From Purshia tridentata (taxonomy: Eukaryota > Streptophyta > Magnoliopsida > Rosales > Rosaceae), in NCBI GenBank assembly GCA_003254885.1, contig QANT01003699.1:1-30227 (forward strand): DNA of 30,227 bases. The letters run 5' to 3'. Under the pieces are notes generated by a model. The model saw nothing but the letters and a program-made list of their open reading frames with translations, did not search any database and was not told the origin of the DNA. The translations under genes and the position numbers were made by a program. Positions 1 to 10,872 of the stretch are shown here, piece by piece (the first letter of the stretch is position 1; every line of letters starts with the position of its first letter).

Positions 1-900
1 ACATGAAATTTCCATATCAATTAGATTATTTATAATATATTTGTCACATAAGTTTTTAAAAAAGAATAATTAATATAACCTCTTTTAAAATTTTATAAAA
101 CATCAATTATATTAAATTAAAAAGGAAAAAGATTTTAAAAAAGTTCCACAACAAATTAAATTAAAAAACCTCTAAACGTATGCTTATCTCCTTAACAAAA
201 ATTTCCTCCAATTTTGGAACCTTAAAAAGCCGCTATTACGTTACCTCTCTTATTATATTTACGATTTAGAAATTTTTTATTCAACTCATTCATTAAGGTA
301 CTACTCTTTTATTTACTATTTATATCTCAATCATATTAATGATTTGTGATAGTTCATAAGAAATGTCTTTGTTTTAGGACTAGTTTACTTTACTTTAATT
401 TACAGTTCATATGTTTTACTATTTTGTTGAATATTTTTTTTTCTAATTTTGTGTTGTTAATTAACATGTTGGATTCTTTTAGAGAATATTCAAATTGGAG
501 AGGATATAACAACAATCCATGGCAGAAGAATTGCTCTTCAGATTTTTGTGTGTAATATCTGAACGTGATCGAGTTGCAATATTGAAGAAGCTAGATATAA
601 AAATTAAGACCATTAGATTTGAGTTAGACAGATGGTCCTTAAATATATATATATATATATGATATTAGAATCACCAAAAAAAAAAAGAATAATGTGTATT
701 ATTTAATTTGCCGAATAGGATTAGGGCACAAAATATTTTCCCTTCCAAAAATTGTTGATTTTGTGGATTATAAAGTACATAATTAAGTAATTAATAATAA
801 ACAAAATACAAATATTTTCTTAAATAATAAAGGCATATAATATATATGGATGTCAAAATCATGTATTAATTATGGCATAAGTATTGTGCAATAACTCCAA
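1..900. other. AT-rich intergenic DNA, no gene seen
   Basis: This stretch is strongly AT-rich with many stops in every frame. It contains a short (AT)n run near 644-660 and several poly-A or poly-T tracts. The only longer open frames, such as one at 346-555, have low-complexity composition and resemble no family I recognise. It probably includes the 3' flank of the minus-strand gene that ends at 932. Confidence 0.6.
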
Positions 901-931
901 ACTAATTAATACAATGGATCGACCACACAAA

Positions 932-3900
932 TTAGAAACTTAGCCTTCTCTTACATGCCTCAAAGGGCAGTGAATAAACACAAGTACTACTATATCCCAT
1001 TTCTTTGACCATCTCTTCAATCAAGTCTTTGCAAATATGGTCCTGTAAAGCCAACCCTATTCTTCCAACTTCTCTCCTCTCTCCCCAAGCAATGTCCCTA
1101 CACACTTCTGCTACACTGCTCTCTATCGTGCCTTGGCCATTCCATAACCTTGATGCTGATGCTTCTGCATTCTGGGTCTTCTGATGATCATCGTTTGTCA
1201 TTTTCTCAATCATACTTGGATTGATGAAGTCCTCTTCTCCTGGTTTCTTCCTTTGTAGCTGCCTCTGCTGATGAGACTGTGCTCGTCCTACCCAAAAAAA
1301 AGAAAAAAGAAAATGCAAATTAAAATTTGTGTTTAATTACATTAGAGAAAATCAAACCCTTAACCAATTATAACTCGATCCATTCCTAACATATTTGTTC
1401 TACCATTGTCCCTCACTATGTGGATTAACAAAATGCAGTATTAATACAAAGCAAAGAACAAGAATACAAAGAAAAACAAGGCAATAGACCATCAAACTCC
1501 TAAACAACCAAAGCAGACAAAAACTGCAGAAAACAAAAAGATAACACCAGCAAACTGCAGAATGCAGGTTCCAAATTTCATTCAACAAAGAGTATAACTC
1601 CCATCGAACTATAGCTTTGAAAGCTTCTGCACAGCTGAAACCACAATCTGAGAATCATGTTCTACCTCAATCTCATTAAAACCACATTTTCCTTTGCACA
1701 AAGCAGACCTGCTTTAATTGCCATAGCCTCAACCCAATCCACAGAAGAAGTAGCACACCTCGTAGCTTCACCAGCAAGAACTGTACCATTTTTTATTGCG
1801 TAATGTTGTGGATAATTCAATGTCTCACAATCTTTGATCACAAATCTTAAAAGGAATGCATATGTGACGCACAGTCGCATGTGATGTTAGTTTAGGAGCT
1901 CGGTAAGGTAGTTTCAAAATTTTCAATTAAGTACTTGTAATTAATTTTTATTATAGCAATTAAGTTATTACTAAATTAACAACACAGGCAAAATTACATA
2001 ATCTTTCTGTCTAACTAATTGATAGATTTTTTAACCTACAAATTTACAAATTCCTTAATTTCTACCTTCTCTACCAACTTTTTCTATTATTATATATTCT
2101 CATATATAGTATATATTGACTCATAATTGAACTGTTCATTTTTTATATTACCTTTTAATTAATTATCATCTTTGTAAAAATCAACCATATCAAAAATGGT
2201 TTGGTCATGTCACTGTTATCAAATAAACACAAGTGAATTTATTAGAAACTATTTGTTTATTTAATCATAGTTATCAAATAATTTTCAATTTAATAAATTT
2301 TTTGTAAAGACAAATTTTGTAAAGATAATGCAAAAAGTGAATGGTTCATATCGATCATGAAAGTACACAGTAAAATAATTAATAAGGTTGAAGAAGAAGG
2401 TAGATGACATTTCTTTTCCTCAACATTGCATGAGCCAGCTCTATCATACATTCCATCCCATGATATATGATTATTTACCCTCGTAATTAAACTTTCAACT
2501 TTCAACTTTGAACTTTGGTGATTATGACAAATTGAGAAATAAAAGGGAAATTAATTGTTAATTCCTATATTTAGTGGGTGCCTAGTTCTATAAGTTTTGG
2601 CAGTGTCGAATGTGTTTGGATGTACTCATTAAATTGTCCTTCATGCCACGCATATGCATAATTACAAATGCTGCATGATTGCCTCAACTCAACAAGAGTG
2701 TCCCCACGCGCAGTGCACGCGCTGATGCCAGAAGCAGCTTTAACTTTAAGCATACACCATGACGTAGCATACAGTGAGTGTGAGTCTTTAGTACTCCATA
2801 GTCCATATAGACAATAGTGGTCGTGGGACCCACACTCTGGAAAAGAGGGTTTTGGCAGGTAAAGCCGTAAGCGTTTGTCTTCCTTTTTCTTTCTATTTGT
2901 TTCTTCTCCCTCCCTCTCCTTTTGCTTTTGAATCATACACCTTTGACTGCATCAATTAAAGGAATTTTGTGGTCCATGATGCAAGTTAAGGTTCCTGAGA
3001 TATATCTCTCTTCTTAATTCATTTTTTATGCCCAATAAGTCAATTTCTTTAGGCATTAATTAATATATTGTCACCCTAAATTCGATTGAATTTCAAATTT
3101 GGTATTTTAACTAATATAATTAGGGTGCTTTAATTTGTAGCTCAAAATGACAAATAATAGTAAGCCTAAACACAACTAACTCAAATCTTAAATTCCAGCA
3201 AACAAAATTAAATTTTTACTTACACATGCATCCATCAAATTGAAGGTTTTTAAGTGAGCACAATGTTATTCAAAGGTACATCATTAATTACTAGATTATT
3301 TAGAAGTATATATATATATATATATATAGATACAATATTATTATTGTAAGTATATTAATGGACTTATATGTTCAGAATTTAGTAGTAATATTGCACAAAC
3401 GGATCATATAGCTAGTAAACTGACAAAAATCAAAATCTAACAGAACACTCCATCGAGCTTATAAATCTTATCGAAGAATAATCAAATATCTATTTACATA
3501 TTTAGTTTCTGGATTTTGTGAATAGGGTTTTTTAGGTTGAATTTCTAGTTTTCTAGCTATCTGTTTTTCATGGGCAGTTTTGTTGATGATATGTATTAAG
3601 CTCTATCTTACCAATGATAATAGACCAAATAAAATAACAATAAAATATGATATATATTAATTATGTTGACCATAATAATTGCATATAGTGTGCAATGAAT
3701 AATTAGTTTGTCTCCCACTAGAAACGTTAATAATGGTTTAAACACAAGATGTCATTATTATTAACTTGGAATCCTAAATCTTGGTAGTGCATGGCAGCGA
3801 TTCACTTTACATAAAAAAGCATCGTGTCTCCTCTACAAGGGTTGACGATCGATATCCTTCAACTTCCGATGCCACGATTTCTATTGTCTTCATAACCTAA

Positions 3901-5340
3901 TGGTGTTGAATTTTTCTTCTAATCTTAATTGTTGATAGTAATTAATTAAGATATATAATCCTTAGTAATTTCATGTTTTGTCTATTTTTTTGACTCATAT
4001 ATAGTATGGTGTATTATGTTATTACACGGTTAATATTCGTAAAGAATTTCAGCTGATTTGGTCAATGTTCTTTCAACTAAGTTCAATTCAGGTGTACTTT
4101 TTGTGCTTCTAATTTAAACTAGGTCCGAGATATTCATTTAATTATCTTTCTAATTAATATAATTCCTAAATACTAAATTCAAAGCTCAAAACAATTAACC
4201 CTTCACTCTAAGATCGAATTAATATAGCCACTAAGTTTTGAATATTAAAAACATGAGCAAAGGATATATATATATTGGAAATATTGAGTGTTTAATGACT
4301 TAACTTATTAGTATAATAACTTATATTTTGGAACTAAGTAGTGGATTAGAAGAAGAATGATGAAAAGCAAAAGAATAAGAAAAAGTTGTAAGGGAGAGAA
4401 GAAATTAAGGAAAGAGTGATGAAGATGGGACGTACCGTAATCAACATTGAACATTTGTTTTTTGTTGAAGTGGTGGTTGCTGCTGAAAGGGGAACGAGGC
4501 CCACTACACAGATGATCAAGCACAGAGACCGGACTCGGCTGCTCACTCATATTCAACTGATCCAAACACTTCCTTGCACCAGAATTAATATTAAACCTTT
4601 TCTTTCCAATATGTTCTTCAACCACATCCATTCTTTTCACCACTTCCGGTGGTCGGAGCCCTTCGGCTGCCCGGACAGCGTCTATGACCTTCTTCAGCGC
4701 CTTCAAATCCTCATCACATTTCTCCAGTGCTTCCAGCAGCTGCTGCCTCTTCTGGGTGGTGGTCGCCTCTGGCTTTGGCATTGTTAAATTATAGTGGTTA
4801 TTATTAGGAGCCTCTTCCAACCCCATCAGCCGCACAACCAACGATGGTGCGGCTGATGGGGTTCGAGAGTTCTCAGCACGCCGGATCGCTGCTGGAAGTG
4901 TAGGGCTTCTTGGGACATTATTGCATGAGGATCTCTGGAGATAATTAATGGAGTTGTCTCCATTTTGGTTTTCTGCTAATTGGATTTTCTTTGTGGAAGC
5001 TTTGGTTGTCATGGATCTAGATCTTGACCTTGTAGAAGAGGAAGCAATCCCATTCTTCTCTTGCCTTTTCCCACCTAAAATTAAGTAATAAAATTACACA
5101 CACACAAACATATATTCCCAAAGAAAGAAATATATAGATGAATAATTAATAGATAGAACAGAAAAGTAATTAACAAGTTAAGTAGGTACCAAAAGTGAGG
5201 GATTTGCGGGAAGTGTGGTATTTAGAGAGAAAGGAGAAGATGCCGGACATGCAGCCGATGGTCTTGGCATGCAGATTTTCTGTCGCATTTTCATGGCGTG
5301 AAGATGATGACCGCAGACTACTATCTTGTCTTTTGATCAT
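932..5340 (-). CDS. TRM/LONGIFOLIA-like DUF4378 protein, 3 exons, 381 aa
   Basis: Exons on the minus strand are 5340-5190, 5074-4436 and 1287-932. Junction phases agree throughout (151 + 639 + 356 nt = 382 codons with stop). Residues 1-51 carry a short N-terminal motif (GCMSGIFSFL, near 29-38). Residues 130-140 (VVRLMGLEEAP) match the VARLMGLE motif of the TRM/LONGIFOLIA family. A helical, charged stretch follows (about 158-188). The last exon encodes a DUF4378-type C terminus ending LPFEACKRRL. Family members bind the TON1 protein and microtubules and influence cell shape and division-plane placement; that role is from family knowledge. The protein is short for the family, so a missed middle exon inside the 3.15-kb intron is possible, although the direct 4436/1287 splice is in phase with a good donor (GTACGT). 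The first ATG follows a purine-rich leader containing a TG/GT microsatellite. Confidence 0.82.
1288..4435 (-). other. Large intron 2 of the TRM-like gene
   Basis: This 3,148-bp intron runs from a GTACGT donor (4435) to an acceptor reading TTGGGTAG (1288). It is mostly AT-rich with a (TA)n run at about 3308-3328. It includes the LINE RNase H remnant listed separately. A visibly GC-richer stretch at about 2690-2940 has a minus-strand open frame of 121 codons (2936-2571) that matches no family I know. I see no other exon that clearly belongs to the host gene. Confidence 0.6.
1555..1812 (-). pseudogene. Degenerate LINE RNase H-like fragment
   Basis: Read on the minus strand, the fragment gives GTVLAGEATRCATSS, then WVEAMAIKAGLLCAKE, then (after a frameshift) FNEIEVEHDSQIVVSAVQKL, then (after another shift) WELYSLLNEIWNLHS. 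The order and spacing match the RNase H domain found at the end of plant LINE open reading frames and in related RVT_3 proteins. The E-x-D-S-x-x-V strand carries one of the acidic catalytic positions. At least two frameshifts and a stop make it non-functional. It lies in the same orientation as the host gene, inside intron 2. Confidence 0.7.
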
Positions 5341-5356
5341 CTCCTAATAAATTTCT

Positions 5357-5386
5357 GTGTGTGTATGTGTGCGCGTGTGTATGTGT
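5357..5386. repeat. TG/GT microsatellite in the 5' leader of the TRM-like gene
   Basis: An imperfect alternating GT tract (gtgtgtgtatgtgtgcgcgt and onward) lies about 20 nt upstream of the start codon on the opposite strand. Being alternating purine-pyrimidine, it is probably length-polymorphic. Confidence 0.8.
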
Positions 5387-5513
5387 TGAGAGATATTAAT
5401 TGCAGACGAGAAGTAGCATTTTGATAACGGTAATATTTATATTGAAGAGGGACAAGGGATGAGAATGATAGACTTCTGCAAAGCTAAATGCACGTGGACT
5501 TCTTTTGGGAAAT

Positions 5514-5566
5514 TCTTTCTTTTCTTTCCTTTTTTTTCTTTTTTTTTCTTTTTTTCCCTTTTTCTT
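5514..5566. repeat. Long polypyrimidine tract upstream of the TRM-like gene
   Basis: The plus strand is a run of C and T made of CTTTT-like units, which is GA-rich on the coding (minus) strand of the adjacent gene. It lies about 175 nt upstream of the start codon and may be promoter or leader sequence. No specific factor site can be named. Confidence 0.6.
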
Positions 5567-5579
5567 ATGGTTTAATTTG

Positions 5580-6335
5580 AAAAGTAGCCACAGTTCATTC
5601 TATTTAAGCCTTTTAAGGATTTTATTCTTACTTTATAGAACTAAATAAAAACGCTTTAGACTTGACTTATTAGTAAGAAAATACGGTGCTAATTATCACT
5701 GTTTTGTCCTATTTTAAAATTATATTTACAAAAATTATTTAAATCAAAAATTATTTAGCTATTTGATTATCCTCATAATCAATTCAATATTTTATAAAAA
5801 AAATTTGTTTGTCATTTATTTGAGCAACATTTAGCATATAAATAGCTAGTTGATTTAATGATTTCTTATTCAATTGATTTTTTGTAAGTATGATATTTAG
5901 ATGGAAATTTAAAAATAAATGGTTCGAATTATAGAATCACTTTGTGTAGTGAGCTCAAAATGGTGGTTGGCGCCATATTATCTTATTAACTGGTTAAATT
6001 TAGAGTGATCCTGGAAGTTAGAAATATATACAATCTTGACTTGTAGTATTCGAGTGAGAAGTGTTTAATAGTAGAGAATGTCTGGCTCGTCACTCTAACA
6101 TCTAAGACGCCTGCGCATTATGTGATTCTTCAATAGAATCTGTTTTGCATCTTTTTCGTGATTGCTCCTTTTCTTTGTACCGTTTTCCTTCTACAGTCGA
6201 AGTCAATTTACATGACTGAATTGTTTCTCAATGGTCCATTCTTCCACCACTCCATTTAGAAAAATGATTTCCAATATTATAGAAAATTTGGCAACAACGT
6301 AATTGTTTTTATTCAAAAATACGCCTAAATGAATT
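5580..6335. other. Intergenic DNA without recognised genes
   Basis: This AT-rich stretch has no convincing open frame. Nothing in it could be assigned to a known element. Confidence 0.5.
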
Positions 6336-6339
6336 TCTT

Positions 6340-6458
6340 GTTGCCAACTAACTGTTAGTTTAATGATATATCTTCTTCCCCCAATGTTGGGAGATCCAGG
6401 TCCCAAGTTCAAATCCCCTTTCCCCATTCCCCATATCTTAAAAAAAAAAAAAAAAAAA
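6340..6458 (+). mobile_element. Candidate tRNA-derived SINE
   Basis: An A-box-like sequence (TTAGTTTAATGA, 6355-6366) is followed about 40 nt later by a B-box-like GTTCAAATCC (6407-6416), the spacing of an internal RNA polymerase III promoter. The sequence between them (GGGAGATCCAGGTCCCAA) resembles the second half of a tRNA-like SINE head. A poly-A tract closes it at 6440-6458. The body is very short. I could not see a clear target-site duplication, partly because the right flank carries an N at 6468 and a duplicated junction. Confidence 0.5.
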
Positions 6459-6488
6459 CTTGACCTANAAAAAAAGAAACTTGACCTA
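6459..6488. other. N position with duplicated flank, probable contig join
   Basis: The 9-mer cttgaccta stands directly left of N 6468 (6459-6467). It recurs at 6480-6488 after another A-rich run. An unresolved poly-A at two contig ends joined by a single N would give this pattern. Confidence 0.6.
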
Positions 6489-6541
6489 GGCTATTAGTGA
6501 CCACTGTCATTAGGTCATGATTTTATCTCGCTAATTCTTGA

Positions 6542-6617
6542 ATGGGGCATACCCTATGGGGCATCATCTCACAATCTGGGCCTCCTGTATGGGGATGCAC
6601 CATAAGACATGCCCCAT
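6542..6617. repeat. Small inverted-repeat (foldback) sequence
   Basis: ATGGGGCAT occurs at 6542-6550 and again at 6556-6564. Its perfect inverse ATGCCCCAT is at 6609-6617. The stretch could fold into a short stem-loop and may be the remains of a small MITE. No target-site duplication was identified. Confidence 0.4.
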
Positions 6618-6639
6618 AAAAGAGTCATTTTATCTTGAT

Positions 6640-6812
6640 CCAAATTAAAATTTTTCCCCTATAAAGACCCCTGGCGTGCAAGCCTAGGGCTGCTATGGGT
6701 CGGATGTAACTCAGCAGTAAAGGGTGGTCGGTATAGCCTGGGCCAAATTAAAATTTTTCCCCTATAAAGACCCCTAGCGTGCAAGCCTAGGGCTGCTATG
6801 GGTCGGATGTAA
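6640..6812. repeat. Two 70-bp direct repeats, period 103 bp
   Basis: Copies at 6640-6709 and 6743-6812 differ at one base (ggcg versus agcg). They are separated by 33 bp containing gtaaagggtggtcggtatag. Each copy ends gggtcggatgtaa. Such near-identity means the duplication is recent or comes from an active repeat family. Neither copy encodes anything recognisable. Confidence 0.9.
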
Positions 6813-7256
6813 AAACAAAAATGGTGCAAACCCCTCTAATACACCTATACATAAATCCAAAATATGCTGCTTGTGGGAATTCAGTAACTAGAAGTGTATT
6901 TATGCAGCAAGAACTGTATCCACGGCATTTATAACAATGCAAATAATCTACTTCAAGCTTTTATATGAATTGTCAACACATTGTCCACAAATCATATAAC
7001 TCAAATAATATGATTTTGTTGACAATATGACAAGATAATTAAACGAAAAAATGCAACATATTCGGCTCACATGCAGAATAATAATTCATTACATTCATCG
7101 CATGAAGACTACATGCAGTAGCAATAACCAGAGTTGCTGAAGATTCACCCCATGCATGTCTAATAAAAGAAAAGACAAAATACAGAAACTAGAATGCTTG
7201 GATTTGCTGGAAACAAAAGAATGTTTGCTGAAAATTTAATGACACAGAAGAAATAG

Positions 7257-7410
7257 GAAAATCCCGTTAGATGGTCTATTGGTATTTTGCCATGCCCTAG
7301 TGCTGTAAATCACTTGCCACAAAGGGAAGTACATATATACATAGAAGCCTAAGAAAATCTCATTAGATAGTCCATCTGTAATATTCCAATGCCCTAGTAC
7401 TGTAAATAAC
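7257..7410. repeat. Diverged tandem pair, period 96 bp
   Basis: Stretches starting gaaaatc at 7257 and 7353 align over about 57 bp. They share gttagat/attagat, then gccctagtgctgtaaat versus gccctagtactgtaaat. The copies are clearly diverged, so this is an old duplication. They lie in the 3' flank of the cupin gene, possibly within its 3' UTR. Confidence 0.65.
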
Positions 7411-7497
7411 ATGTTAGAAAAGAAAGAAAAGAAAAAAAGAACTCTCATGTTAGACTCCAAGTAACTGGATAAGCCACCTGGATGGGAGACCAAAACA

Positions 7498-9850
7498 CTA
7501 ATACTTCAGATTGTTCCAAACATTAAAATCTGTAGTTGAGCTGTTATAACTTATGAGACTGTCTTGGCACCCTATAAAGTATGTACTCCGTACCAGATCT
7601 AGGTTTATTAAAGCATGCGCAGTTCCACTTGGGCTAGCTCCAACCGCAACCTCATCTGCACCAATGATCACTTCAGCATAACCTTTACCATCCACCTGGT
7701 TGTTCTCCAGCTTCAAATAGTTCACAACTAAAGAGTAAATAAATATGTAACAAGATTATGAAATGAAACACTATAATATGAGACATCTAAATTCACACCA
7801 TTATACCTAGATAATAATCATCTGGATTATATATTCAGCCTCTTTTAATAACTACTGTAGATCCATCATCATATATTGAATTATTTACCGGAGAAAAGAC
7901 CATAGCCTTATGCAATTTCAGTTTGTACATGATATAATGACAAAAGTAAAAAGGAATTAAAAATCTTGGCAACTACAACTTGCATTCAGTGATAAAAACA
8001 TATCATATTTGACCAATTTTTGGGTTTCCGATACAGGCATGGAGCAAAGAATGGTTTCTTCCTGTGCTGTCACTTAAATTCTGAAATTTTGGCGACATAT
8101 TGGTCTGCTGAACACCTAGTGGGGATGATGTATAGATAAAAGGCTTGTGGTGGAGATTATAACATATTAATTTAATAAAATAAATGATTTGGTTTTGAGA
8201 AATATCAATATTTTAATGATTTAATAAATATCTGTCAGTTCCACCGATGGATAATGATATTGATATCGAATGTCTGTTAACATTTTCATAAATCTGGAGT
8301 ACCAATATTTTCATCCTACTTTGCTCATAGTTAGCATTCTCTTGGTTGGTTGTGATTTGCACATGTGTGCAGCTATCTGTTTTTCACATTTCCATGCCCA
8401 AAAACAGAGTTCCATTAGGTAGTCAGAAAGACAACATAAAATTAACCTTAAATGCAGAAACGAATGTAAATCCTAGAAACTTTTAGATTTCAGTAATGGC
8501 CGAAAGTATGCATGTAAGTAAACCCATGTAGTTAGGATTTAAAACTTAAGTTAGTTCCCTTCAGCTGTGTACTTTTAAACACCCAAATTACCCAGAACCT
8601 GTGAAATAAATTTCCACCATAAGAAAGTTAACCTGACATCTAATACACAATTAAGCAAACAGCTCCAATATCTACATACAGAATGCAAATTATATCAAAA
8701 TATTAATATTTTTGTTGTGTCATGCATGCAGCCTCTATCAATCTGGTAATTTTCAACTCCATGTTACAGTCTTCTAGAGAAAACTATGTTGATTTAAAAC
8801 ATGATTGCATCCAGAATAAATGATCTAGCCATTTAGTATACTACACACAAAAGCAAAATTATATGGCTATTTTTATGCTTCAGTGCTTCTATTATTGTGA
8901 GAGCTTACCCTAAACTTTGTTTTAGCCCCCCATATGACAAACGTTTCATTACAACCATGGTGTCTGTGGTTTCCCCTTAAAGCACCTGGTCGGATTTCTC
9001 CAAGATGGATTGAAGCACAAGTCACAGCTCCACCTGTAAAGATACACAATTATTTTGTCAACCTCCCCAGAAAATGCATTTTGAATACACTGGATCAGAT
9101 TTGAGCAAGATGTCCAATGAAAATTCAATGCAATTCTCCTATGACTTCATATAAGTTTGAGTTCAACTCCAAATGCAACCAACAGGGTGAACATCAAATT
9201 ATTCTTTCATGAAATGCAATGGCAAAGATTCATTCCAATCTGATTGCAAACAGAAAAAGAAAAAGCAAAAACATCAAATGCAGTTTGATTCAGGCATGAC
9301 ACTCTCTCAATAGAGAAACATAATTCCATAAATAACCCAACAAATTTTCCTTCAAATTATAAAAAGAGAAAAACAAATATGGAAAACCAAAGACACAAGA
9401 GAAAAGAACATTCATATATACATAGATAACTCAAAAAACCAGAAAGATAAAGAGAGAAGGTGTGCCTGAAATGCCGGAGTCAAGGGCAAGGGAGATGGGG
9501 TCGAGCAACCATCCCCTCTTGTCTTTGGCAATCCGAGAAGGGAACCCAGAAGTGAACCTAACGAAATTAGCCTTGCTATCATCAACCTTTTGTGTCCATT
9601 TTTGATGGGTTTCCTTAGCAATACGAGAAGGAGCGGATGACAAGTAGGAGGAGTGTTGGAGTCTAAGAGAGACCCATGTCAGCAAAAGGAAGATTGAGAG
9701 CAGGAAAGGGAAGGCATGGGGCTTCTTCAGAAAGTGTATGAGTGATGAGAGTTGGAGGCTTTGGCTGTGGAATGGGTTCTCTAAGCTCTGACTGCTCCTT
9801 CGAGGGTTTGCCATCATATTCTCTCCTCTCTCTCCCTTATCAGTCTTCAC
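7498..9850 (-). CDS. Membrane-anchored RmlC-like cupin protein, 3 exons, 240 aa
   Basis: Minus-strand exons are 9850-9466, 9033-8909 and 7710-7498 (385 + 125 + 213 nt, in phase). Residues 45-64 form one hydrophobic segment (HAFPFLLSIFLLLTWVSLRL), suggesting a signal anchor. A conserved stretch (WLLDPISLALDSGIS) follows. The cupin region begins GAVTCASIHLGEI and contains GNHRHH (H151, H153, H154) and E158, plausible metal ligands of the jelly-roll fold. The third exon (VDGKGYAEVIIGADEVAVG, then TAHALINLD and STTDFNVW) completes it. The family is found across plants, but the substrate or function is not known to me. A start at codon 13 (9814, MANPRRSS) is also plausible and would give 228 aa. 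Intron 1 begins GC rather than GT. The last exon's acceptor is AAG|CTG. The gene is head-to-head with L2HGDH. Confidence 0.85.
7711..8908 (-). other. Intron 2 of the cupin gene
   Basis: This 1,198-bp intron runs from donor GTAAGC to an acceptor in TTGAAG. It is AT-rich, and I see no embedded gene or clear transposable element. Confidence 0.75.
9034..9465 (-). other. Intron 1 of the cupin gene with a GC donor
   Basis: The exon ends ATTTCAG and the next bases on the minus strand are GCACAC. The acceptor is TTTACAG|GTGG. No GT nearby preserves the family reading frame (DSGISGGAVTCAS). The 432-bp intron is therefore read as GC-AG. The donor is otherwise weak, lacking the GCAAGT of typical GC introns. 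Confidence 0.7.
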
Positions 9851-10140
9851 ATTCGCATTCCCCTCTGATTCTGGCCCATCTTTGTCGTTCTGTCTGTCTG
9901 TTGGAATTTGAGGTTAATAACAACGGGTTAATTGTAGATGCACATCCGATTGAATATATTTTCGATTTTTAATAAAATTTCGATTAAAAAATTTGATTTC
10001 TACAAAAATTATTATTAAAATATAAAAATTTTGAATAAAATTTTATCATATATTTATTAAATATATAATTTATTTTATAAATAAAATAATATTGAAAAAA
10101 CAAATCATGTAGTAAATTTTATGTGATATATATCACTCTA

Positions 10141-10476
10141 ATTAAATAATAATACTACACTTACCACATTTTTATATCATAATTTTATGCCATCTTACGT
10201 GATAATTTACATGACATTCATATATTGAAGACTAAAAATTAGAAATTAAAATGCTAAAAATAAAGAAATATTATGTTTAATACAATAATAACACAATAAT
10301 ATTATTCTTACCACATTTTTATACTATATTTTTATACTATTTATGTGTTATTATTATATTAGACATTATTTTTTTAATATCTAATATATAAAAATATGAT
10401 AAATATAACATTGTTAATAATAACAACTAAAATAATATAATAAATGTGATAACAATAGTATTATCGTCCATTAAAT
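10141..10476. mobile_element. Candidate MITE, about 320 bp
   Basis: ATTAAAT occurs at 10141-10147 and again at 10470-10476, a possible 7-bp target-site duplication. Just inside, the left end reads aataatactacacttaccac. The right end, read inverted, reads gataatactattgttatcac, giving imperfect terminal inverted repeats. A second internal copy of cttaccacatttttata occurs near 10307. The interior is AT-rich and non-coding. Because the region is so AT-rich, a chance duplication cannot be excluded. Confidence 0.45.
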
Positions 10477-10814
10477 TAAAACAAAAAAAAAATTTATCCT
10501 CTTCTTCCCCCCACACAGCCATCTTCTTTTTCTTCTTTTTGATTCGTAAAGTCTTTAAAAATCATTATTGAATATATTACTATAAGTCTCTGGCGAAAAA
10601 AAAGATTATAGTACTACAAGTCTACACCCCCTCAAAAAAAAATAAAAAAATTCCATCCACTAATTAATGACATTAATCTTTTTAAAATTACAATTGGAAT
10701 GTCCTAAAAAGAGCGCTACAGAAACGATCGGGCCATTCTAGTCTTAAGCGAAGCTGACGGTGTTGTGGAAATGTAGAGTGTTTATGTTGTAATTTTATCT
10801 CCTAAAAAACAGTG

Positions 10815-10841
10815 GTGAGTGAGTGAGTGAGTGAGTGAGCG
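10815..10841. repeat. (GTGA)n microsatellite in the L2HGDH leader
   Basis: A run of gtga/gagt repeats lies about 30 nt upstream of the ATG at 10873. It is probably in the 5' UTR and prone to length change. Confidence 0.85.
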
Positions 10842-10872
10842 AGCCAAGAGAGGTAGAGCTAAAACACCAAAC

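Larger units (their letters stand above)
9851..10872. promoter_or_regulatory. Divergent intergenic region between the cupin and L2HGDH genes
   Basis: About 1.02 kb separates the two opposed start codons, so this interval must hold both promoters and 5' leaders. It contains the AT-rich MITE candidate at about 10141-10476. A GTGA/GAGT tetranucleotide run sits just upstream of the L2HGDH start. I could not assign a TATA box or transcription start with confidence. Confidence 0.5.

Noticed and set aside
2571..2936. 121-codon minus-strand open frame in the TRM intron
   Set aside because: It has no recognisable domain and biased composition at its start (Lys/Glu run), and it is not needed for the gene model. 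It was kept only as an unexplained GC-richer island.
4346..4787. Overlapping frames on both strands over the TRM exon (4416-4787 plus, 4346-4546 minus)
   Set aside because: They are shadows of exon 2, whose protein carries the VARLMGLE-type motif and ends at a good donor.
7441..7493. 5S rRNA-like or Cassandra-like motif (ggataagccacctggatggg)
   Set aside because: Only one box-C-like stretch matches. The rest of a 5S gene or Cassandra LTR is absent, and the segment lies in the probable 3' UTR of the cupin gene.
10831..10872. GTG-initiated N-terminal extension of L2HGDH
   Set aside because: It lies in a GTGA microsatellite and has no ATG. The ATG at 10873 begins a normal transit-peptide-like sequence.
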